NCBI GenBank assembly: GCA_031376995.1
Contig: JANMEO010000072.1
Location: forward strand, 1 to 10,601
Length of the DNA stretch: 10,601 nucleotides
From: CANHBY01 sp031376995
GTDB lineage: Bacteria; Pseudomonadota; Gammaproteobacteria; Burkholderiales; Burkholderiaceae_C
Direction: 5' to 3'
Shown piece by piece: positions 6,732-10,601 of the stretch. Position numbers and translations under genes: made by a program. Position 1 is the stretch's first letter, and every line of letters starts with the position of its first letter. Under the pieces are notes generated by a model. It saw only the letters and a list, made by a program, of their open reading frames with translations, did not search any database and was not told the DNA's origin.

Positions 6732-8000
6732 ATGGCACTCATTGTTCATAAGTATGGCGGTACGTCCATGGGGTCTCCTGAGCGTATTCGTCAAGTGGCC
6801 AAACGCGTGGCCAAATGGGCCCGTGCGGGTCACCAGATGGTCGTCGTGCCATCAGCCATGAGCGGTGAAACCAACCGTCTGCTAGGCCTGGCTAAAGAGC
6901 TGACGTCAGATGTGGCCTCGTCGGCGATGCAGCGCGAGCTTGACATGATTGCCAGCACCGGCGAGCAAGTCTCAGTGGGTTTGTTGGCGATTGCACTGCA
7001 AGCTGAGGGCATCGAGTCTGTCAGCTATGCAGGCTGGCAGGTACCTGTTCAGACTGACAGTGCTTTTACTAAGGCGCGTATTCAAGCCATTGATGATGCC
7101 CGTGTGCGGGCCGATTTGGCGCTGGGAAAAGTGGTGGTCATCACCGGTTTTCAAGGGGTGGACCCGCAGGGGCACATCACAACCTTGGGGCGGGGGGGGT
7201 CTGACACTTCGGCAGTGGCCATTGCGGCTGCGATGAAGGCTCACGAATGCCTGATTTATACCGATGTCGATGGGGTTTACACCACTGACCCTCGCATCGT
7301 GTCAGAGGCGCGTCGTTTGAACACCATCAGTTTTGAAGAAATGCTTGAGATGGCCAGCCTGGGCGCTAAAGTGCTGCAGATTCGCTCAGTTGAGTTTGCT
7401 GGCAAATACCGAGTGCCATTGCGCGTGCTGTCGAGCTTTACACCTTGGGACATAGACCTTGACGAAGAGGCGCAGTCTGGCACTCTCATCACTTTTGAGG
7501 AAGATGAAAAAATGGAACAAGCTGTGGTATCAGGCATTGCTTTCAACCGTGACGAAGCCAAAATTAGCCTGCTGGGCGTGCCTGACAAACCGGGTATTGC
7601 TTTTCAAATTTTAGGCCCTGTTGCTCAGGCCAATATTGATGTGGATGTGATCATTCAAAACGTGTCCCATGAAGGCAAGACCGATTTCTCTTTCACCGTG
7701 CATCGAAACGACTACCAGCGCACACTGGAGCTGCTCAAAGAGAGCGTATTGCCCAAGACGGGTTCAGCACAACTCACAGGCGACACCAAAATTTGCAAAG
7801 TCAGCATTGTTGGGATCGGCATGCGGTCGCATGTGGGGGTGGCCAGCAAAATGTTTGGCGCCTTGAGTGATGAGGGCATCAATATCCAAATGATTACCAC
7901 GAGTGAGATTAAAACCAGTGTGGTGATTGATGAGAAGTACATGGAATTGGCTGTACGTGCCCTGCACAAAGCCTTCGAACTCGAGCAGCCTGCTGCTTGA
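6732..8000 (+). CDS. lysC: Aspartate kinase (aspartokinase with two ACT domains)
   Basis: This enzyme phosphorylates aspartate to 4-aspartyl phosphate, the entry step to lysine, threonine, methionine and diaminopimelate. The 422 residues fit the monofunctional aspartokinase with C-terminal ACT domains. The kinase domain begins ALIVHKYGGTSMGS (K7-S16) and includes LGRGGSDTSAVAIA (G153-D158 and beyond) and YTDVDGVYTTDPR. The first ACT region contains ISLLGVPDKPGIAFQILGPVA and the second VSIVGIGMRSHVGVASKMF with INIQMITTSEIK, the usual site for feedback binding by lysine and/or threonine. Known homologues of this type often carry an internal start giving a separate regulatory subunit; I cannot tell whether that applies here. 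It has a 75-base upstream gap with a candidate promoter, so it may be transcribed separately. Its last codons form a 12-bp hairpin. Confidence 0.97.
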   Translation: MALIVHKYGGTSMGSPERIRQVAKRVAKWARAGHQMVVVPSAMSGETNRLLGLAKELTSDVASSAMQRELDMIASTGEQVSVGLLAIALQAEGIESVSYAGWQVPVQTDSAFTKARIQAIDDARVRADLALGKVVVITGFQGVDPQGHITTLGRGGSDTSAVAIAAAMKAHECLIYTDVDGVYTTDPRIVSEARRLNTISFEEMLEMASLGAKVLQIRSVEFAGKYRVPLRVLSSFTPWDIDLDEEAQSGTLITFEEDEKMEQAVVSGIAFNRDEAKISLLGVPDKPGIAFQILGPVAQANIDVDVIIQNVSHEGKTDFSFTVHRNDYQRTLELLKESVLPKTGSAQLTGDTKICKVSIVGIGMRSHVGVASKMFGALSDEGINIQMITTSEIKTSVVIDEKYMELAVRALHKAFELEQPAA

Positions 8001-8004
8001 GTTC
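7977..8004. terminator. 12-bp hairpin spanning the lysC stop codon
   Basis: Bases 7977-7988 pair with 7993-8004 over 12 bp, with one G-T wobble and loop CCTG. The lysC stop (7998-8000) lies in the right arm. No T-tract follows, so it is not a standard intrinsic terminator. It could stabilise the mRNA end or assist Rho-dependent termination before the tRNA gene. Confidence 0.45.
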
Positions 8005-8030
8005 CTTCGAAGCATGCGTTGGTCCTGGGT

Positions 8031-8036
8031 TAGAAT
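8031..8036 (+). promoter_or_regulatory. Candidate -10 element for tRNA-Ser
   Basis: TAGAAT matches the -10 consensus at five of six positions and is 17 bases before the tRNA, leaving a leader of about ten bases. No clear -35 is seen at the standard distance. Confidence 0.4.
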
Positions 8037-8053
8037 AGGATCGTGTTTGGCTT

Positions 8054-8146
8054 GGAGCTGTGACCGAGTGGCCGAAGGTGCTCCCCTGCTAAGGGAGTAA
8101 GCGGGCAAAACCTGCTTCGAGGGTTCGAATCCCTCCGGCTCCGCCA
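8054..8146 (+). tRNA. tRNA-Ser, anticodon GCU
   Basis: This is a complete 93-base class II tRNA with encoded CCA. The acceptor stem GGAGCTG pairs with CGGCTCC with one G-T wobble. The anticodon arm is CTCCC-CTGCTAA-GGGAG with anticodon GCT at 8088-8090, which reads AGC and AGU. The long variable arm, a serine tRNA trait, is a seven-pair stem (AAGCGGG/CCTGCTT) with loop CAAAA. The T arm is GAGGG-TTCGAAT-CCCTC. The gene is intact although an integrase remnant follows directly, as expected if integration restored the tRNA 3' end. Confidence 0.97.
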
Positions 8147-8147
8147 A

Positions 8148-8310
8148 CCTATTTTTTCAGGCCGTTCCCGGACGTTTCAGTCCCAGATAGAACGGCGGCC
8201 TAAACGGCGATAATCCAGCATTCATGCGGGTTTCCGTGCTTTAAGCCGTTGGCAAACTGTCTCCTTCAATCCTATTTTTTTGATGGATGGGTTGATGGAG
8301 GTTTCCGTGC
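8148..8310. repeat. Repeat-rich stretch between tRNA-Ser and integrase remnant, possible attachment region
   Basis: Two pairs of direct repeats are visible: CCTATTTTTT at 8148-8157 and 8271-8280, and GGTTTCCGTGC at 8229-8239 and 8300-8310. The hexamer GCCGTT occurs at 8161 and 8245, and inverted (AACGGC) at 8191 and 8203. GCCGTTC (8161-8167) and GAACGGC (8190-8196) enclose a second pair GGAC/GTCC (8170-8173/8180-8183), giving a nested hairpin. Such clustering fits an integrase arm-site or attachment region, but the function is inferred. I saw no second copy of the tRNA 3' end in the window. Confidence 0.45.
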
Positions 8311-8607
8311 CCAAAGTTGCCAATGAAATGAGTGCGCTGTCCGTCGAACGGCTGCAGCAACCCGGATTTCATTTTGTTGGAGGCGTCAAAGGCCTTGGCT
8401 TGCGGGTCTACCCTGCGGGTGGCCGTTGCTGGGTGCTTCGGCTGCTCATGGCCGAACGCCGGCGAGACATCGACCGACTCAGGTTCACGACAACTACAAA
8501 CGCCCGAATCCCTCGCGCTGGCCCGTGACGCTAGGAAGATGTTGGCGGTGGTCGATCCGTCGTCGTCAAACACACCCTGGAGGTTGCATAACCTCAGAGC
8601 GCTCTGA
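8295..8607 (+). pseudogene. Truncated, frameshifted tyrosine integrase (N-terminal arm-binding domain)
   Basis: From ATG 8295 (or GTG 8307, VPKVANEM) the frame reads ALSVERLQQPGFHFVGGVKG, then LGLRVYP, CWVLRLLMAERRRDI. This resembles the N-terminal arm-type DNA-binding domain (DUF4102 type) of integrases found next to tRNA genes. The expected continuation ESLALARDARKMLAVVDPS is present but in the next reading frame, so one shift lies between about 8470 and 8505. The second frame stops at 8607. Nothing resembling the catalytic domain, with its Arg-His-Arg-Tyr residues, follows. The gene can no longer make an active recombinase. Its position 150 bases after tRNA-Ser is where an intact element would carry its integrase. 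Confidence 0.8.
8582..8607. repeat. Two adjacent inverted repeats at the end of the integrase remnant
   Basis: GGTTgcatAACC (8582-8593) is followed at once by the perfect 14-base palindrome TCAGAGCGCTCTGA (8594-8607). They lie where integrase similarity ends. The 90 bases beyond, 8608-8697, hold T7 and C9 runs but no gene that I can support. Confidence 0.6.
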
Positions 8608-8686
8608 TACGACGGTTTTTTTCTCCCACGCATCGCGGCGAACTCACCGAAGGCCGCCCCCCCCCTGGTCGCTGCCAAGCCTTTGC

Positions 8687-8692
8687 TACACT
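8687..8692 (+). promoter_or_regulatory. Candidate -10 element of the cobalamin operon
   Basis: TACACT matches four of six -10 positions and would start transcription near 8698, exactly where the riboswitch P1 stem begins. The -35 region is weak (CTGGTC, 8665-8670). Confidence 0.35.
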
Positions 8693-8696
8693 CGCC

Positions 8697-8934
8697 CAGT
8701 TGGTGCTCGCTTCGGCTGTTCAGCCAGAGCAGTTCAACGGGAATCAGGACGGGCTGCATCGCAGTTCAACGTGGTCTGCGTAACCGCCCCAACCTGAGCT
8801 GCCCCCGCAACGGTAAGCGGACGTGAGCCTCGTGCTCACTGCTCGTGTTGATGACCCACTGGGTAAGTTCCGCAAAAGCGGTGCCGCCTGGGAAGGGAAC
8901 ACGGGTCGTCTCCAGCCCGGATACCGGCCAACGA
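8697..8934 (+). promoter_or_regulatory. Cobalamin (adenosylcobalamin) riboswitch
   Basis: All conserved blocks of the cobalamin aptamer are present in order: ACGGGAA (8737-8743), CCCCCGCAACGGTAA, CCACTGG (8856-8862), GGGAAGG (8890-8896) and the B12 box AGCCCGGATACCGGCC (8914-8929). The pairings also work: P1 GTTGG/CCAAC (8699-8703/8928-8932), TCAGG/CCTGA (8744-8748/8793-8797) and GGGC/GCCC (8751-8754/8786-8789). A peripheral hairpin GTGAGC/GCTCAC lies at 8823-8839. It precedes cobU and cobB, so it should lower their expression when coenzyme B12 is abundant. It contains an 11-base direct repeat, GCAGTTCAACG, at 8729 and 8761. Confidence 0.95.
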
Positions 8935-8939
8935 GGTGG

Positions 8940-8963
8940 TGCCCCATGCAAGCGGGGCATTTT
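8940..8963 (+). terminator. Candidate riboswitch expression-platform terminator
   Basis: TGCCCC (8940-8945) pairs with GGGGCA (8954-8959) around eight bases, followed by TTTT. It begins a few bases after the B12 box. This fits ligand-dependent termination, although the T-tract is short. The remaining leader to cobU (8964-9073) shows no gene that I can support. Confidence 0.5.
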
Positions 8964-9062
8964 GATGTGCATGCCTGCGGGGAAGCGGGCGAGCACGCTT
9001 AGCGCGGTGGTTCCATCATGGCTGGTATTTCTATCAGGTCGCCTTGTGCCGCGTCGCACGTT

Positions 9063-9066
9063 GAGG
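9063..9066 (+). promoter_or_regulatory. Ribosome binding site of cobU
   Basis: GAGG lies seven bases before ATG 9074 and supports that start. Confidence 0.55.
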
Positions 9067-9073
9067 CCTGCCC

Positions 9074-9622
9074 ATGCGCGAGTTGATCCTCGGCGGTAGC
9101 AAGAGCGGTAAGTCCCGTTGCGCAGAGTCGCGCGCGAAAGACTGGCTGCAAGTCTCCGAACGCCATGCGCTGTTGATCGCCACAGCCATGCCCGGTGACA
9201 ATGAGATGTGCGAGCGGATCGCCCGTCACCGTGAGCAGCGTGCGCTGCACGTCCCGACGCTGCAGACTGTGGAAGTGCCCCATGATCTGCCAGCCGCGTT
9301 GCGCGAGTGGTGCGCACCCCACAGACTGTTGATCGTCGATTGCCTGACGCTTTGGCTGACGCAGCGCTTGATGCCCTTGGATGGGCCACCGCTGGATGAG
9401 CCGCAATGGCTGCAGCAATTGGCAGACTTGTGCGCTGCTTTGCACGAAGCAGCTGGCCCCGTGGTGCTGGTGTCCAACGAGATCGGCATGGGCGTGGCAC
9501 CACAGGGTCGCGAGGTTCGCCGCTACCTTGACGCTCTGGGTACCTTGCACCAACGCGTTGCCGCCCTGTGCGAGCGTGTCACGCTGACGGTGGCTGGCAT
9601 TGAGATGAAGGTGAAGGCGTGA
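9074..9622 (+). CDS. cobU: Adenosylcobinamide kinase / adenosylcobinamide-phosphate guanylyltransferase
   Basis: This 182-residue bifunctional enzyme (CobU, or CobP in the aerobic naming) phosphorylates adenosylcobinamide and adds GMP, giving adenosylcobinamide-GDP for the late assembly of vitamin B12. Features are the P-loop GGSKSGKS (7-14), ALLIATAMPGDNEM, IARHREQR with H52 as the likely guanylylated histidine, LLIVDCLTLWL (85-95), VLVSNEIGMGVAP (131-143) and YLDALGTLHQRVAALC. Length fits the family (about 180). It is the first gene after the cobalamin riboswitch and ends in a four-base GTGA overlap with cobB, so the two form an operon that should be repressed by coenzyme B12. Its GC content is clearly higher than that of the genes left of tRNA-Ser. 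Confidence 0.96.
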   Translation: MRELILGGSKSGKSRCAESRAKDWLQVSERHALLIATAMPGDNEMCERIARHREQRALHVPTLQTVEVPHDLPAALREWCAPHRLLIVDCLTLWLTQRLMPLDGPPLDEPQWLQQLADLCAALHEAAGPVVLVSNEIGMGVAPQGREVRRYLDALGTLHQRVAALCERVTLTVAGIEMKVKA

Positions 9623-10601
9623 GCGTCTGTCCAGCGCTGCTGGTTACTGCCCCGGCCTCGGGTCAAGGGAAAACCACCATCACCGCCGCGTTGGCGCATT
9701 GGCATCGCAGCCAGGGTCGGCGTGTACGGGTGTTCAAGACAGGGCCAGACTTTCTCGACCCCATGGTGCTGGAGTGCGCCAGCGGCGCGCCGGTGCAACA
9801 ACTCGACCTGTGGATGGGCGGTGCGGCGCACTGCGCCGAGCTGCTGCACAGCGCGGCCGTGCGGGCGGACGTGATCCTGGTTGAGGGCGTGATGGGTTTG
9901 CATGATGGCACGCCGTCGAGTGCCGACCTGGCGCTGCGCTTCGGCTTGCCGGTGTTGGCGGTGATCGATGCATCGGCCATGGCGCAAACCTTTGGCGCCG
10001 TGGCGCAGGGGCTGGCCGTCTACCGCCCAGGCCTGAGGTTGACAGGCGTACTGGCCAACCGCGTGGGTAGCGTTGGCCATGCGCAGATGCTGCGTGAGAG
10101 CCTGCCGGCGGGCATCGCGTGGTACGGGGGGCTGCCCCGCAGTACCCAGTATGCTCTGCCATCGCGCCACCTGGGCCTGGTCCAGGCCGGCGAGGTCGGT
10201 GACTTGGCCCAACGCATCGCAGCCGCTGCCCAAGCGCTGGGGGAGAACGGGGCACTGCAGATGCCGCCGGCCGTGGATTTCAACATCCGATTGGCGTCGG
10301 CCTCAGCGTCGCGTGTGCCCGCTTTGTCCACCGCGCTCGCCGGCGTCACCATTGCCATTGCGCATGACGCTGCGTTTTCGTTTCTCTATCGCGCCAACCT
10401 CGATATGCTGCGATCCCTGGGTGCTGAGCTTTGCTTCTTCTCGCCGCTGGCCAACGAGCCGATGCCGGCTGTGGCCCAGGCGCTGTACCTGCCTGGCGGT
10501 AACCCAGAGCTGCATTTGCCCGCGTTGGCGGGCAACGCCGTGGCTCGGGCTTCGATCTGCGCCCACCACGCCGCGGGTCGACCGTTGTTGGCCGAGTGCG
10601 G
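9619..10601 (+). CDS. cobB: Cobyrinate a,c-diamide synthase (5' part; runs off the window)
   Basis: CobB (CbiA in the anaerobic naming) amidates the a and c side chains of cobyrinate or hydrogenobyrinate using glutamine and ATP. From GTG 9619, 327 codons are visible. The DethiobiotinS-like ATP domain has the P-loop APASGQGKTT (11-20), FKTGPDFLDPMVLE (39-52) and VEGVMGLHDG (88-97). RHLGLVQAGE (183-192) precedes the amidotransferase half with AIAHDAAFSFLYRANLDML (246-264) and YLPGGNPELH (290-299). The window ends at LLAEC: C327 is the expected nucleophilic cysteine of the glutaminase site. Asn in LPGGNPELH replaces the more usual Tyr. GTG is favoured as start because of the four-base overlap with the cobU stop and because the P-loop follows closely. 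A typical full length is about 430-460 residues, so roughly a quarter is missing. Confidence 0.95.
   Translation, partial: MSVCPALLVTAPASGQGKTTITAALAHWHRSQGRRVRVFKTGPDFLDPMVLECASGAPVQQLDLWMGGAAHCAELLHSAAVRADVILVEGVMGLHDGTPSSADLALRFGLPVLAVIDASAMAQTFGAVAQGLAVYRPGLRLTGVLANRVGSVGHAQMLRESLPAGIAWYGGLPRSTQYALPSRHLGLVQAGEVGDLAQRIAAAAQALGENGALQMPPAVDFNIRLASASASRVPALSTALAGVTIAIAHDAAFSFLYRANLDMLRSLGAELCFFSPLANEPMPAVAQALYLPGGNPELHLPALAGNAVARASICAHHAAGRPLLAEC

Noticed and set aside
8594..8622. Intrinsic terminator made of the 14-base palindrome and the T7 run at 8616-8622
   Set aside because: The palindrome has no loop and eight bases separate it from the T-run, so it does not fit a standard intrinsic terminator.
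8241..8759. 172-codon open frame on the minus strand
   Set aside because: It covers the antisense of the integrase remnant and enters the riboswitch; no motif supports it.
8845..9099. 84-codon frame between riboswitch and cobU
   Set aside because: It begins inside the aptamer, overlaps the cobU start in another frame and shows no recognisable motif; a small cobalt-transport gene was considered, but nothing supports it.
8766..9503. 245-codon open frame on the minus strand
   Set aside because: It is antisense to the riboswitch and cobU, and its Arg/Ala-rich translation is typical of a GC-rich shadow frame.
1..10601. CRISPR array or insertion sequence
   Set aside because: No regularly spaced repeats and no transposase frame or terminal inverted repeats with target duplication were seen.

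Overview
The window looks like a chromosomal segment of a betaproteobacterium, most likely Burkholderiales (Comamonadaceae-like). This rests on the protein character (a LpxH with a W..IDFISDLHL N-terminus, a TilS with AHHRRDQAET, a two-ACT-domain aspartokinase next to tRNA-Ser) and on moderately GC-rich DNA. The family assignment is inference, not a search result.

Bases 1-2000 carry a leftward block, ppiA > ppiB > lpxH. It encodes an exported cyclophilin, a cytosolic cyclophilin and the lipid A hydrolase LpxH, whose end runs off the left edge. A 122-base divergent region separates it from a rightward block: cysS, an AlkA-like DNA glycosylase (stop/start overlap), then accA and tilS (32-base overlap), then lysC. 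These are housekeeping functions: protein folding, outer-membrane lipid A, cysteinyl-tRNA charging, alkylation repair, fatty-acid synthesis, tRNA-Ile lysidine modification and aspartate-family amino acids. cysS carries an in-frame six-unit GCGACT microsatellite that encodes an Ala-Thr tract.

A complete tRNA-Ser(GCU) gene at 8054-8146 marks a boundary. Directly after it come a repeat-rich 160-base stretch, a frameshifted and truncated tyrosine-integrase N-terminus, and two adjacent short inverted repeats. This is the usual picture of an integrative element that entered at a tRNA gene and then decayed.

Beyond this scar the DNA becomes GC-richer. A cobalamin riboswitch (about 8697-8934) with a candidate terminator hairpin precedes cobU and cobB, which overlap by four bases. 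cobB leaves the window just at its predicted catalytic cysteine. The riboswitch would lower expression of this cobalamin-synthesis operon when adenosylcobalamin is plentiful. The best system-level reading is a B12-synthesis cluster placed behind tRNA-Ser by an old integration event. All the protein families are known. The unusual points are the junction, the coding-region hairpins at the ends of lpxH and lysC, and the cysS microsatellite.
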